A DNA stretch of 64,000 nt, from the NCBI GenBank assembly GCA_045804965.1, contig JBJMMD010000033.1, positions 1 to 64,000 of the forward strand, given 5' to 3'. Below the pieces are notes generated by a model. It worked only from the letters and a program-made list of their open reading frames with translations, was not told the origin of the DNA and did not search any database. Position numbers and translations under genes: made by a program. Origin of the DNA: CAVTUU01 sp045804965. Lineage in GTDB: Bacteria > Chloroflexota > Chloroflexia > Thermomicrobiales > UBA6265. This document shows positions 43,487-52,832 of the stretch, in pieces; position 1 is the first letter of the stretch; each line of letters opens with the position of its first letter.

Positions 43487-44500
43487 ATGGCACAGTCGCA
43501 TGTCGGATCCGCCGATCCAGATCGTCCAGTCGACGCACTTGACTTGACGCTCCGGCATCACGAATCAGACGTTCCCGCCCCGCTCGATGCCGCTGAAACA
43601 GGCGGCCTAACGGCGCTTGGTGCGGAAGCGGAGGCGGTTCCGCGGCGACATGCCAGCTTGTGGGGCGACGCTTGGCGGAGGCTGATCCGCAACCGCCTCG
43701 CCGTCATCGGGCTGGTCATCGTTACCGCGTTCATGTTGATCGCGATCTTTGCCCCGGTGCTCGCCCCCTACGGCGAAAACGAGGTCGTCGATGTGCGCTT
43801 GACTCGGGAACATCCGAGCTGGACCTGGCCGATGGGTCTCGACGCCAACGGGCGCGACATCTTCAGTCGGATGATGTACGGCGCGAGAGTCTCACTCTTA
43901 GTAGGCGTCGTTGCCCAGCTCATCGTGCTCGCGATTGGTGTGCCAATTGGCGCGATCGCAGGCTATTACTCGGGGACGACCGACAATGTTCTGATGAGGC
44001 TTGTCGACGTGATCTACGCCATCCCCCAACTCTTGCTCGTACTGCTCTTCGTAAACTGGCAAGGTCCGGGCCTGAAGAACATTTTTCTTGCGATCGGGCT
44101 CGTGGGGTGGGTCACCGAAGCGCGGCTCGTGCGCGGGCAGTTCTTGACGCTCCGCGAACAGGAATACGTGAAAGCATCGAAGGTAGCAGGGGCGAGCGGA
44201 CACTACATCATTCTGCGCCACCTGGTCCCAAACAGCATGACGCCGATCATCGTCGCGCTTACCTTTGGCATACCTACGGCCATCTTCACCGAAGCGGCAA
44301 TCAGCTTTGTCGGCGTTGGCATTCGGCCACCGCAGGCAAGTTGGGGGCAGATGGTTGGCATCGGCAGCCAGCCGGGCTACGTGCAAAGTGATCCGCACAT
44401 GTTGCTCTTCCCGGTGCTCGCAATTGGTCTGACCATGCTTGGCTTTACCTTCCTCGGCGATGGTTTGCGCGACGCGCTCGATCCAAAAGGCAACGACTAG
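43487..44500 (+). CDS. Oligopeptide/dipeptide ABC transporter permease (DppC/OppC type)
   Basis: The 337-residue permease has an N-terminal cytoplasmic tail of about 60 residues, then WRRLIRNRLAVIGLVIV and DANGRDIFSRMMYGARVSLLVG, the coupling loop LREQEYVKASKVAGASGHYIILRHL, and the C-terminal LGFTFLGDGLRDALDPK, all typical of the C subunit. Its stop codon overlaps the GTG of the DppD-type gene. Confidence 0.96.
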   Translation: MAQSHVGSADPDRPVDALDLTLRHHESDVPAPLDAAETGGLTALGAEAEAVPRRHASLWGDAWRRLIRNRLAVIGLVIVTAFMLIAIFAPVLAPYGENEVVDVRLTREHPSWTWPMGLDANGRDIFSRMMYGARVSLLVGVVAQLIVLAIGVPIGAIAGYYSGTTDNVLMRLVDVIYAIPQLLLVLLFVNWQGPGLKNIFLAIGLVGWVTEARLVRGQFLTLREQEYVKASKVAGASGHYIILRHLVPNSMTPIIVALTFGIPTAIFTEAAISFVGVGIRPPQASWGQMVGIGSQPGYVQSDPHMLLFPVLAIGLTMLGFTFLGDGLRDALDPKGND

Positions 44501-45576
44501 TGCAGACCGAGGAATTGACAAAGACCGCAACGAGTGTCAGCGCGAACGGCGCTAACCGGGTGCTCGACGTCCGGTCTTTGAAGACGCAGTTCTTCACCCG
44601 ATCTGGCATCGTGTATGCGGTCGACGATGTCTCATTCAGCGTGGGCGAAGGTGAAACGCTGGGGATCGTTGGCGAATCAGGTTGCGGCAAGAGCGTCACC
44701 GCGCTCAGCATCATGCGCCTCATTCCCAGACCTCCGGGCAGGATTGTCGGCGGTGAGATTTTGCTGACGGTTGACGGTCAAACGCGCGACCTGGTCAAGA
44801 TCTCGGACGGTGACATGCGCAGTGTCCGAGGCAACGACATTGCGATGATCTTTCAGGACCCGATGACCTCGCTCAATCCTGTGTACACGATCGGGAACCA
44901 ACTGATGGAGCCGCTGATGCTCCATCTTGAACTGAGCAAAGACGAAGCTGAGCAGCGAGGGATCGATCTCCTCAAGCGAGTCGGCATCCCGGCCGCGGAA
45001 GAGCGGTTCCATGCCTTTCCGCACCAGTTTTCGGGAGGCATGCGCCAGCGCGTGATGATCGCGATTGCGCTCGCCTGCAATCCGAAGTTGCTGGTCGCGG
45101 ACGAGCCGACGACGGCGCTCGACGTCACGATCCAAGCCCAAATCCTGGATCTCATGGCCAGCTTGAATCGCGATCTCGGCACTGCGATCATCCTGATCAC
45201 GCACGACCTTGGCGTCGTGGCCGAGGTTTGCCAGCGCGTGATCGTGATGTATGCCGGCAAAATCGTCGAACAAGGCGCGGCCAAGGAACTCTTCGGCAAC
45301 CCGCAGCACCCCTACACGATGGGGCTATTGAAGTCGATTCCACAAGTCGGTGAGCATGTCAAAGAACCGCTCGTGCCAATCGGCGGGCTCCCGCCAGATC
45401 TCCTGGCGCCGCCGACGGGATGCCGCTTCCGGCCCCGGTGTCCTCGGGCACAAGCGAAATGCGAAGAAGCTCCGCCGTTGATGGAAACGGCGCCAGGTCA
45501 GCTTGCCGCGTGCTGGTTTCCCGGGCCGACGGGAGCGCCTTTTGAACCATCCATGGAGACGAGAACGGACAAGTGA
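44500..45576 (+). CDS. Oligopeptide/dipeptide ABC transporter ATPase (DppD type)
   Basis: The 358-residue ATPase has Walker A GESGCGKSV, signature SGGMRQRVMIAIAL and Walker B LLVADEPTTALD, plus the oligopeptide C-terminal region (GCRFRPRCPRAQAKC). It starts with GTG 44500 overlapping the permease stop (TAGTG). It has the same subunit type as the orphan ATPase at 33.9-35.0 kb, with different sequence. Confidence 0.95.
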   Translation: MQTEELTKTATSVSANGANRVLDVRSLKTQFFTRSGIVYAVDDVSFSVGEGETLGIVGESGCGKSVTALSIMRLIPRPPGRIVGGEILLTVDGQTRDLVKISDGDMRSVRGNDIAMIFQDPMTSLNPVYTIGNQLMEPLMLHLELSKDEAEQRGIDLLKRVGIPAAEERFHAFPHQFSGGMRQRVMIAIALACNPKLLVADEPTTALDVTIQAQILDLMASLNRDLGTAIILITHDLGVVAEVCQRVIVMYAGKIVEQGAAKELFGNPQHPYTMGLLKSIPQVGEHVKEPLVPIGGLPPDLLAPPTGCRFRPRCPRAQAKCEEAPPLMETAPGQLAACWFPGPTGAPFEPSMETRTDK

Positions 45577-46601
45577 CTTCGATGGAAACGCCAACAGTCG
45601 AATATGCGCCGGAGACGGAGAATCCCATTTCACAGAATGGCTCCGAGATTCTTCGAGTTGAGCATCTCAAAAAGTACTTCCACTCCGGCGGCGGATTTCT
45701 CGGCGGCAAGAAGCTGACCATTCGCGCGGTTGACGACGTGTCGTTTTCGATCAAGCCGGGTGAAACGTTTGGGCTCGTCGGGGAATCCGGCTGTGGCAAG
45801 ACGACCCTCGGCCAGACCATCATCCGGCTCTACGATCCCACGGAAGGCAACGTCATCTTCAACGGACGCGAGATCGGGCATTTGAAGCCGCGTCATATGC
45901 GCCCGTATCGGCGCGACATTCAGATGATTTTCCAGGATCCGTCTGCTTCGCTCGATCCGAGGATGACGGTCGGTTCAGTGGTCGCGGAACCGTTGAACAT
46001 TTTTGGCGTCGGGAGCACGAAGGAACGTCGGGAGCGGGTTCAAGAGTTGCTGCGCGTTGTGGGTCTCAATGCCTACTTCGCGAACCGATATCCGCACGAG
46101 TTTTCCGGCGGGCAGCGACAACGGATTGGCATCGCTCGCGCGCTCGCCTTGAATCCGAAGCTTGTCATCTGCGACGAGCCTGTCTCGGCACTCGACGTTT
46201 CGATTCAGGCACAGGTATTGAACCTGCTTCGCCGGCTCCAAGAACAATTCCACCTGACCTATCTCTTCATTGCCCATAATCTCGGCGTCGTTGCTCACAT
46301 TAGTGACCGCGTGGGTGTGATGTACCTCGGCAAGCTGGTTGAAGTCGGCGACGCGCGCACAATCACGGAGAATCCAAAGCACCCCTACACGCAGGCTCTG
46401 ATTTCCGCGATTCCAGTTCCCCAGCCTGGGCGCACGCGCAACAGGATCATTCTGCAAGGCGATGTGCCGAGTCCGGCAAATCCGCCCACAGGTTGCAGAT
46501 TCCACCCTCGGTGCCCGATCGCGCGGCCCAATTGCGCCGAGGACGAGCCGGCGCTTCTCGAAAAAGGAGAGCGTCACTGGGTCGCATGTCACTACGCTTG
46601 A
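45573..46601 (+). CDS. Oligopeptide/dipeptide ABC transporter ATPase (DppF type)
   Basis: The 342-residue ATPase has Walker A GESGCGKTTL, signature SGGQRQRIGIARAL and Walker B LVICDEPVSALD, and the GCRFHPRCPIARPNC C-terminal motif. The start is GTG 45573 in a GTGA overlap with the DppD stop; ATG 45582 is also possible. It belongs to the same operon as the two permeases. Confidence 0.95.
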   Translation: MTSMETPTVEYAPETENPISQNGSEILRVEHLKKYFHSGGGFLGGKKLTIRAVDDVSFSIKPGETFGLVGESGCGKTTLGQTIIRLYDPTEGNVIFNGREIGHLKPRHMRPYRRDIQMIFQDPSASLDPRMTVGSVVAEPLNIFGVGSTKERRERVQELLRVVGLNAYFANRYPHEFSGGQRQRIGIARALALNPKLVICDEPVSALDVSIQAQVLNLLRRLQEQFHLTYLFIAHNLGVVAHISDRVGVMYLGKLVEVGDARTITENPKHPYTQALISAIPVPQPGRTRNRIILQGDVPSPANPPTGCRFHPRCPIARPNCAEDEPALLEKGERHWVACHYA

Positions 46602-46842
46602 GCGTTGGCGCGAATTGTGCGGAATACGGCTTCAAGCCGGCATTGATTGGATATCGCTCAAACAGCGCGGTTCCGACGCGTTCAGAGACCTCAATGAGCG
46701 AGCGTTCTCAGCAGGGACGTTCGCTGATAGGATGGGCCCGAACCGGGCCTTGGCGTGAAGAAGAGCAAGCGGACAGTTGGCTGGAATTGTCCAGCTCGAT
46801 GGGGCCAAAATTGTGGTCGGAGTAACCACGGAGGGAATGCCG

Positions 46843-48651
46843 ATGTCCACAGGTGAAATCGATCGAGACGAACAACTCGAACTGCTCAAGAAGCGTCTGA
46901 CTGACGCGGGCATGAGTCGGCGCGACGTGCTCAAGGTGGCCGCCGCGGCGGCAGCCGGTTCCGCGATGGCTGCCGGCGCCGGCGTTGCGCTTCGCCCATC
47001 GCAGGCAGATGCGCAGACGTCCGGTGAAGAGCAGATTTTCTATCAGGACGGCATTTACACCAACCCGACCAGCTTCGACTGGAATCTAAACCTTTACTGC
47101 AATGCGGAAGAGGAGACATTCGCCGGGCTGCTCACCTTCGACGAGAACCTCCAAGCCGCTGCAGACTGGGCGGAAAAGTGGGAGCCGAACAAAGACGCGA
47201 GCGTGTGGACGTTCCACATTCGCCAGAACAACACGGGTTGGACGGACGGCAAGCCGGTAACGGCGGGCGACTTCGTCTGGTCTTGGGGACGCCAGCTCGA
47301 TCCTGCGAACGGCGCCGCATACGCCGGATTCCTCTTCGACGTCAAGTATGCAGAGCAGTTCAACACCAATAAGCCGGTTGACGACCCTAACGACCCGCTC
47401 AATGGCAAGGTGCCGACGATCGACGATCTCGGCGTCAAGGCCATCGATGATTGGACGTTGGAAGTCACTATGGCGGGCCCGCGGGCGTACTTCCCGCAGG
47501 TTGTCGCTTATCAAGCGGCAGTACCGGCGCCACGCTGGCAAGTTGAGAAATACGGCAAAGCGTCCGATTCGACTTGGGCACTTGTTGGCGATGTTCCGCT
47601 GGTTTCCAATGGTCCGTTCAAAGTGGACAAGTGGAACCAAGACAAAGACATCGAGATGTCCAAGAGCGAGAACTATTGGAACGCCGAATCGATTAAGCTG
47701 GCCAAGGTCATTGATCCGATCTTCCCGGCCGCTAACAACGTGCTTGAATATGAGCATGGTTCAGGCACCCAGCAGATCGACTGGACGGTCCTCAGCGCCG
47801 CTGACTTCAAGCGGTTCAACCAAGATGCAGAGCTCAAGAAGCAAATCCAACCGTATGTCTACCCTGGCATCTGGATGATGCTGCCGCAGGTAACGGTCGC
47901 GCCGTTTGACAAGCTCGAAGTCCGTAAGGCGTTGAGCCACGCGATTGACCGTGACCGCCTCGTCACCGCTACCGGTGGGTTGGTTTCTGTCGCGGCATGT
48001 ATGGTGCCGCAAGGTGTCTATGGCTATCTCGATGATCCGTCGCTCGCCGACATTCAAAAGTTCGACAAAAATCTCGCCCTCGAACAGCTCAAAGGCACGG
48101 AATTCGAGGGTGGCAAGAACTGGCCGGCAATAACGATGTACATGCGGGCTGACGAGGAGAACTACAACGCCAACATCATGGCGGAAGACATCGTCGCCCA
48201 GCTCAAAGACAATCTCGGCATGAACATCGAGATCCAGCCCATTCCGCAGTCGAATTTCGTCGAGCAGCTTTTCCAGAACAAGTGGCCGCTGGTCTTCATC
48301 CGCTGGTGGTTTGACTACCCGGATCCCAACAACGGCTACGGCGATATGTTCTATAGCCGTAAGAGCTCGGGCAAGCGCCAGGCCTGGTCGAACAAGGACT
48401 TCGACGATCTCGTGATCAAAGGCAAAGGCGAGCCGGATCCCGATAAGCGCCTGGCGATCTATCTCGAGGCCGAGAAGGTCATCCAGAACGACGTCGGGTA
48501 CATGCCTCTCGTCTACCGGCTTGACCAAAATGTGTTCAAGCCATGGGTTAAGGGCGTCGCGGTCAACAAGTCAGGCTACGCGGTTCCAGATGGCAACATC
48601 TACGTCCGCATGCTGACAAACGTGTACGTCGAGGGCCGCGAAGAGCGGTAG
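46843..48651 (+). CDS. Tat-exported peptide ABC transporter substrate-binding protein
   Basis: Extracellular solute-binding protein family 5, which delivers peptides or similar solutes to the DppBCDF permease. The frame opens at 46777, but GGAGG (ending at 46835) suits ATG 46843 with 7-base spacing. The 603-residue protein has a long N-region and a Tat signal (MSRRDVLKVAAAAAAG, twin Arg at 26-27, AQA near 58). The body has typical family segments: DVKYAEQF, LGVKAIDDWTLEVTM, VRKALSHAIDRDRLV and RWWFDYPDPNNGYGDM. It lacks a lipobox cysteine, so anchoring is unclear. The 241-base gap before it could hold its own promoter. Confidence 0.93.
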   Translation: MSTGEIDRDEQLELLKKRLTDAGMSRRDVLKVAAAAAAGSAMAAGAGVALRPSQADAQTSGEEQIFYQDGIYTNPTSFDWNLNLYCNAEEETFAGLLTFDENLQAAADWAEKWEPNKDASVWTFHIRQNNTGWTDGKPVTAGDFVWSWGRQLDPANGAAYAGFLFDVKYAEQFNTNKPVDDPNDPLNGKVPTIDDLGVKAIDDWTLEVTMAGPRAYFPQVVAYQAAVPAPRWQVEKYGKASDSTWALVGDVPLVSNGPFKVDKWNQDKDIEMSKSENYWNAESIKLAKVIDPIFPAANNVLEYEHGSGTQQIDWTVLSAADFKRFNQDAELKKQIQPYVYPGIWMMLPQVTVAPFDKLEVRKALSHAIDRDRLVTATGGLVSVAACMVPQGVYGYLDDPSLADIQKFDKNLALEQLKGTEFEGGKNWPAITMYMRADEENYNANIMAEDIVAQLKDNLGMNIEIQPIPQSNFVEQLFQNKWPLVFIRWWFDYPDPNNGYGDMFYSRKSSGKRQAWSNKDFDDLVIKGKGEPDPDKRLAIYLEAEKVIQNDVGYMPLVYRLDQNVFKPWVKGVAVNKSGYAVPDGNIYVRMLTNVYVEGREER

Positions 48652-48693
48652 CAACAAGATTTGGTTCGTGCCGGTGGGCTTTGCCGGCGTTGA

Positions 48694-48725
48694 GCAGCCC
48701 CGTCCAGCACGCTGGACGGGGCTGC
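48694..48725 (+). terminator. Terminator after the dpp operon
   Basis: A 15-bp perfect stem (48694-48708 against 48711-48725) with a 2-base nominal loop, about 40 bases past the binding-protein stop. It lacks a T-tract. Confidence 0.65.
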
Positions 48726-48871
48726 GTCTCGTCTGAAGGAACTCCCTCGTTTGCGCCTAAGGTCGAATCTCCCCGTGCGATACTTTCCATCAACTGAGAA
48801 GCAGTCGCTGCTTTTTAAGCGCCCGATGAGATCGCGATCTGGGAATCGCACAAGCAACGGAGGTTTCCAAA

Positions 48872-49819
48872 GTGTCCTCGAATCCAAACTTTCTGTGGTG
48901 GAATGGCGAACGACGACCATGGGCTGAGGCGACGATTCACGTCACCGAGCTCGGTTGGTCCACCATCGGCGCCGTATTCGAGGGCATTCGCGCATATTGG
49001 AATGAAGACCAAGGTGAACTCTACGTTTTTCGCCTGCGTGAACATCTTGAACGGCTTGCTCGCTCGATGAAGCTCGTGCGGTTGCCCCTCGATTACGGCC
49101 TGGAAACACTCACCGATGCCGTCATCGACCTCCTGCGCGAAAACGGACCGCGAGAGGACACCTACATCCGGCCGCTTGCCTTTACGTCGAACAGCGCAAC
49201 CCGGCGATACGACCGCCCGGGATTCGAAGCAGAACTGCTGATCAACACGACGCCGATGGCGTCGCACCTCTCGAGTGGGATGACGCAGCAGGCGAGGGTA
49301 AGCTCCTGGCGGCGCATTTCTGAGGACGTGATGCCGCCGCGGGTGAAGAACCTGTCTAATTATCGAAATGGGCAACTCGCCCGCCTCGAAGCGCAATACG
49401 ATGGCTACGACACTGGTTTGCTGCTCAACCATCACGGCCAGGTCTCGGAAGCGCCAGGCGCGTGCATCATGCTGGTTCGCGACGGCGTTCTCGTCACACC
49501 AGATCTCCGTAGCAGCATCCTGGAGAGCATCACCCGCGACGCGTTGTTAGTTTTGGCAAGAGAAGAGCTTGGCGTTCAGGTCGAAGAGCGTTCGGTCGAC
49601 CGCACCGAGATGTACCTCGCAGACGAGGTTTTCCTTTGTGGGACCGCTGCCGAGATTACGCCGATTGTTGGCGTCGACAAGTATCCCGTCGCCAACGGCG
49701 AGATCGGCCCGCTCACGCGAGATCTCGAACGTGTCTTCAGCAACGTCCTGCGCGGTAAAGAGGATCGCTACGCGCAATGGCGAACGCCGGTTGGGGTGCA
49801 GGCAGCAGTAGGCGCGTAG
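48872..49819 (+). CDS. ilvE: Class IV aminotransferase, branched-chain amino acid type
   Basis: PLP-dependent transamination of branched-chain amino acids and their 2-oxo acids is most likely. The 315-residue fold-type IV protein has FLWWNGERRPWAEATIHV and IGAVFEGIRAYW, the PLP lysine in PRVKNLSNYRNGQLARLEA, and the ADEVFLCGTAAEITPI phosphate loop. The usual E-G-x-G-x-N-I motif reads SEAPGACIM here, so substrate choice could differ from textbook IlvE. GTG 48872 follows GGAGG. Confidence 0.88.
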   Translation: MSSNPNFLWWNGERRPWAEATIHVTELGWSTIGAVFEGIRAYWNEDQGELYVFRLREHLERLARSMKLVRLPLDYGLETLTDAVIDLLRENGPREDTYIRPLAFTSNSATRRYDRPGFEAELLINTTPMASHLSSGMTQQARVSSWRRISEDVMPPRVKNLSNYRNGQLARLEAQYDGYDTGLLLNHHGQVSEAPGACIMLVRDGVLVTPDLRSSILESITRDALLVLAREELGVQVEERSVDRTEMYLADEVFLCGTAAEITPIVGVDKYPVANGEIGPLTRDLERVFSNVLRGKEDRYAQWRTPVGVQAAVGA

Positions 49820-49975
49820 CAGGCGTTGCAGGGGGATTTTCCTGGGATCGCACCCTTCACCTTAAGTCCTCGCCACAATCGAGGCCGATCCGCGATCCCA
49901 GGCACTAGGCGGGCTCTGAGAAGACAGGGCCTCCCCAAGGCCGCCAACGCCCGCTCGGCCTGCGTTCTCTGTAGC

Positions 49976-50064
49976 GGCGCACGGCCGTGCGCCCCACCTG
50001 ATAATGACGGCGGTAGTACCTGCATTGCAAGGTGCGTGCGGTCCAGGGCGCACAGCCGTGCGCC
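49976..50064. repeat. Two copies of a GGCGCAC(A/G)GCCGTGCGCC palindrome
   Basis: Copy 1 at 49976-49993 is a perfect 18-base palindrome. Copy 2 at 50047-50064 differs at one position (A for G) and breaks the symmetry slightly. They are 71 bases apart in the same orientation. Similar G+C-rich palindromic intergenic repeats are, as I recall, frequent in some Chloroflexota genomes, but I cannot confirm a match. Confidence 0.75.
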
Positions 50065-50089
50065 TCTACGGGTCGGCGTGGCGGGTCCA

Positions 50090-50119
50090 TTCCAAGCCGG
50101 TCTTTTGCCGGCTTTGGAA
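50090..50119. terminator. Hairpin 3' of the VOC gene
   Basis: TTCCAAGCCGG and CCGGCTTTGGAA pair with one bulged T around a TCTTTTG loop. It could act as a terminator for the minus-strand VOC gene that ends at 50222, about 100 bases away. Confidence 0.45.
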
Positions 50120-50221
50120 GGTGAGCGCGGGAAACAACGCAATGATTCTCGCTGGGCACACGGCGAAGGTCGCGTGGGTTTTGGTTCAAGTCAAAGGCTC
50201 TTGCCTTGTTTTCAGCCAGAT

Positions 50222-51004
50222 CTAGTCCATTTTCCTCGGCGTTGACACTCCTGCCGCGACCGCTTCTTCCCACTGCACGCCATATGGGCGGCGGGCATAG
50301 TCGTAGAGCAAGGCGGGGAAGTTCTTGCGTTCTGGGTCGGTGAACCCACGCTCGGCTGGTTTGATTTCTGAAAACTGAATCATGAAGGTAATGTCGCCGT
50401 TGCGGTAGAAGAAATAAAGGCTCCATCTTTCGTCGCGTTCCAGCATTGTGAAATCGCTGAGTAGGCGATCTTGATGCGTCCGCAGATGGGCGTACGCGGC
50501 GTGGATGTCGTCGACGACGAATCCGATATGGTGCCACGTCGACGGCTGGCCTGTTGATAACGGAGCGTCCTGGCCGGCATCGAAGAGGAAGAGCGCGGTG
50601 GGACCGGTCGCCATTACGGTCAAATGCGGGTCGTCGCGCATTACCTTCATTTGCAGGACGTCACGGAAGAAATCGCGCGCTCCCGGGCGGTCGCCGACCG
50701 TAATTGCCAGATGGTCAAATCCGATGTTCCGCCATTCGCGTGGACGCTCGGCGATCGCCGAGGCGCTTGTTCGAATCGTTGTTGCTCCGAGATAATCGTC
50801 AAGATCTCCGAGGAAGTTATCGGCAAAGATCTCCTCACCGCTTGGCGCTTGGAACGTGAGCAAGTGGCCTACGGTAACTTCCTTCGGCAGGGCAGCGTGA
50901 AACGCCTCGTGGACAATTTGGCCCCTTTTCATCGTCACGGGATACGACTTTCCGTCGAGCTCGAAGACGACGGCGATCGATTCGTTCGGGTTGCGGACAG
51001 CCAC
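50222..51004 (-). CDS. VOC/glyoxalase-like protein with N-terminal extension
   Basis: The frame is open to 51097, but GAGGAGG lies 10 bases before GTG 51004, so I start there (260 residues). The first 90 residues form a small domain of unknown type (FELDGKSYPVTMKRGQIVHEAF). A VOC domain follows (about 90-205): GFDHLAITVGDRPGARDFFRDVL and WHHIGFVVDDIHAAYAHL. His residues at both ends and a Glu in the final strands could bind a metal. The C-terminal 45 residues include a conserved-looking YARRPYGVQWEEAVAAG. The function is unknown. Confidence 0.8.
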   Translation of the reverse strand: MAVRNPNESIAVVFELDGKSYPVTMKRGQIVHEAFHAALPKEVTVGHLLTFQAPSGEEIFADNFLGDLDDYLGATTIRTSASAIAERPREWRNIGFDHLAITVGDRPGARDFFRDVLQMKVMRDDPHLTVMATGPTALFLFDAGQDAPLSTGQPSTWHHIGFVVDDIHAAYAHLRTHQDRLLSDFTMLERDERWSLYFFYRNGDITFMIQFSEIKPAERGFTDPERKNFPALLYDYARRPYGVQWEEAVAAGVSTPRKMD

Positions 51005-51166
51005 GTAGCGTTTTCCTCCTCGCAGTATTGGGACTTTCCTGTTGCCTGATTGTGGAACTTGAGTTGTCCGAAAAGCGTACACTTCAAAACGTGCCAATTC
51101 GAGGTCTCGAAAATCGTCGCTGATGCTCGAGTTGGTCCGGTTGTTTCACTAAGAGGAGCACGGCAC

Positions 51167-52492
51167 GTGGCAGTCGACAACTCGCTTCAATCGAACAAAC
51201 AACCTGACGCCGAACGTTCGGCGCTCGTTCGAACTAGTCACCGGCTCGGGCGATTCCGCAATGGGTTCATCGCGATTGCGCTCGTCCTGACATTTTCCGC
51301 GGGCGCGGGCGTGGACCGGTTTGCGTGGAACGGCGAGTCCAACGCCGGCGCCTCCTCCTCGCTGACTGAGCTCCCCGAGTTTCAGACGTTCCAGGAGACG
51401 TGGGATCTGGTGCACGATAACTTCGTCGACACCAGTGCGATTGACGACTCGAAACTGCTCTATGCGTCGACCGCAGGGATGGTCGACGCGCTCGGCGATA
51501 CGCAGCACTCGACGTTTTTGGATCCGCAAGATGCCGAGCTCTACAAGAGCTACATCGGGGGCAAGTTAGTCGGAATCGGCGTCGAACTCGACTTCAGCTC
51601 GGGCCGGCCTGTGGTGACCGCCACGATCCACGGCTCGCCAGCGGACAAGGCAGGCGTGAAGGCCCGCGACATGCTTCTCGAAATCAATGGGCAGTCGACC
51701 GATGGAATGTCGGCGAGCGATGTAACGACGCTGCTCAGGGGAGACGAAGGCACGACCGTCAGTCTGAGCCTTCAGCATCAGGGGGAACAGCAGCCGTATG
51801 CCGTGGACCTCACCAGGGCAGTGATTGAAATCAAGCCGGTAACATTCGGCACACTGCCGAACCACATCGAATGGATTCGCATCAACCAGTTCTCAGTCGG
51901 CGCCACGGACGGCGTGAAGAAAGCGCTGAACGACGCGGCCGCGAATGGAGCGCAGGGGTACGTGCTCGACCTTCGCGGCAATCCCGGTGGATTGGCCTCG
52001 GAAGCGATCGGCGTGACCAGTCAGTTCTTGCCGGAAGGCAAGACGGTCTACATGGTCCAAGACCGGAACGGTGAGCAGCGATCAGTCAATACCCTCGGTG
52101 AAGGTTTGGGGCTCGATTTGCCAATGGTCGTGCTCGTAGACGAAGGCTCTGCCTCCTCGTCGGAAATCGTGGCCGCATCGTTACGAGACAACGGCCGCGC
52201 GGAGATGGTCGGAGCCAAGACTTTCGGCACGGGCACGATTTTGACGCCCTATCCGCTCGCTGACGGGTCGATCGCGGTGATCGGGACGCAGTTTTGGTTG
52301 ACGCCGAACGGCGTGCTTGCGTGGCACAAGGGTGTCGAGCCTGACCTGCCGGTCGCGATGCCCGCTAACGGTGAGGACCTGACTCCGGAAGGCGATCCGC
52401 GCCTTTCGAAGGCCGAGCTCGCTGGCTCGACCGACGAGCAACTGAAGGTGGCGCAACAAGAGGTGCTCGCAACGATCCGCGCAAAACCGTAG
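51167..52492 (+). CDS. Membrane-anchored C-terminal-processing protease (S41, CtpA type)
   Basis: Serine endopeptidase that cleaves secreted or envelope proteins near their C-termini. GTG 51167 follows AGAGGAG, giving 441 residues. One N-terminal membrane anchor (about 32-48) precedes a helical domain, a PDZ domain (about 133-215, GSPADKAGVKARDMLLEINGQ) and the catalytic domain. The Ser-Lys dyad is probably S330 (in DEGSASSSEI) and K351 (AKTFGTG). The gene points away from the VOC gene, with about 160 bases between them. Confidence 0.93.
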   Translation: MAVDNSLQSNKQPDAERSALVRTSHRLGRFRNGFIAIALVLTFSAGAGVDRFAWNGESNAGASSSLTELPEFQTFQETWDLVHDNFVDTSAIDDSKLLYASTAGMVDALGDTQHSTFLDPQDAELYKSYIGGKLVGIGVELDFSSGRPVVTATIHGSPADKAGVKARDMLLEINGQSTDGMSASDVTTLLRGDEGTTVSLSLQHQGEQQPYAVDLTRAVIEIKPVTFGTLPNHIEWIRINQFSVGATDGVKKALNDAAANGAQGYVLDLRGNPGGLASEAIGVTSQFLPEGKTVYMVQDRNGEQRSVNTLGEGLGLDLPMVVLVDEGSASSSEIVAASLRDNGRAEMVGAKTFGTGTILTPYPLADGSIAVIGTQFWLTPNGVLAWHKGVEPDLPVAMPANGEDLTPEGDPRLSKAELAGSTDEQLKVAQQEVLATIRAKP

Positions 52493-52576
52493 CTTTAAAA
52501 CGATTGGCACAGGACGTGCACTTACTCGCGCCGGCGTTTGCCGCCTTTTCTCACGCCGGAATAACGGAGGTGGGTC

Positions 52577-52828
52577 ATGTCATTTCATCACCCCAAAGAC
52601 CGGCACGTTCATGGAAAAGAAAAGATTGAAAAAGAGTATAAGGACGCCCGTGATCAACTCAGTCACACGGCATCACAAATCCAGGCCGATGAAGAAGCGT
52701 TTGGCGCTTTGCATCGGGACGAAACCACGGAAGACAAACTGGCCCGCTTTGAAGTAGATGCCGAAATTCGGCTCGATCAAGCGGGAAAAGAAATTCGCCG
52801 CGAACACGATAAGAAGCGCGGCGAATGA
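52577..52828 (+). CDS. Small charged hypothetical protein (83 residues)
   Basis: I do not recognise this family. It has a good GGAGGT Shine-Dalgarno seven bases upstream. The protein is rich in Lys, Glu, Asp, His and Gln with no membrane segment, and reads as mostly helical (KEKIEKEYKDARDQLSHTASQ, AEIRLDQAGKEIRREHDKK). It may be a small cytoplasmic stress-type or assembly protein. It converges with another small gene. Confidence 0.75.
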   Translation: MSFHHPKDRHVHGKEKIEKEYKDARDQLSHTASQIQADEEAFGALHRDETTEDKLARFEVDAEIRLDQAGKEIRREHDKKRGE

Positions 52829-52832
52829 GCGA

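Larger units (their letters stand above)
49820..50221. other. Palindrome-rich intergenic region
   Basis: About 400 bases without a convincing gene between two convergent genes. It holds several inverted repeats: a perfect 11-bp pair (49841-49851 and 49892-49902), two 18-bp palindromic copies (49976-49993 and 50047-50064) and a hairpin (50090-50119). This looks like a repeat element cluster rather than a coding region. Confidence 0.7.

Noticed and set aside
46777..46842. Upstream extension of the peptide-binding protein
   Set aside because: No Shine-Dalgarno at 46777; GGAGG is correctly spaced only for ATG 46843.
49826..50245. 139-residue plus-strand frame in the palindrome-rich region
   Set aside because: It runs through the palindromes and into the opposite-strand VOC gene; no Shine-Dalgarno or domain. 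The structure is better explained by repeats.
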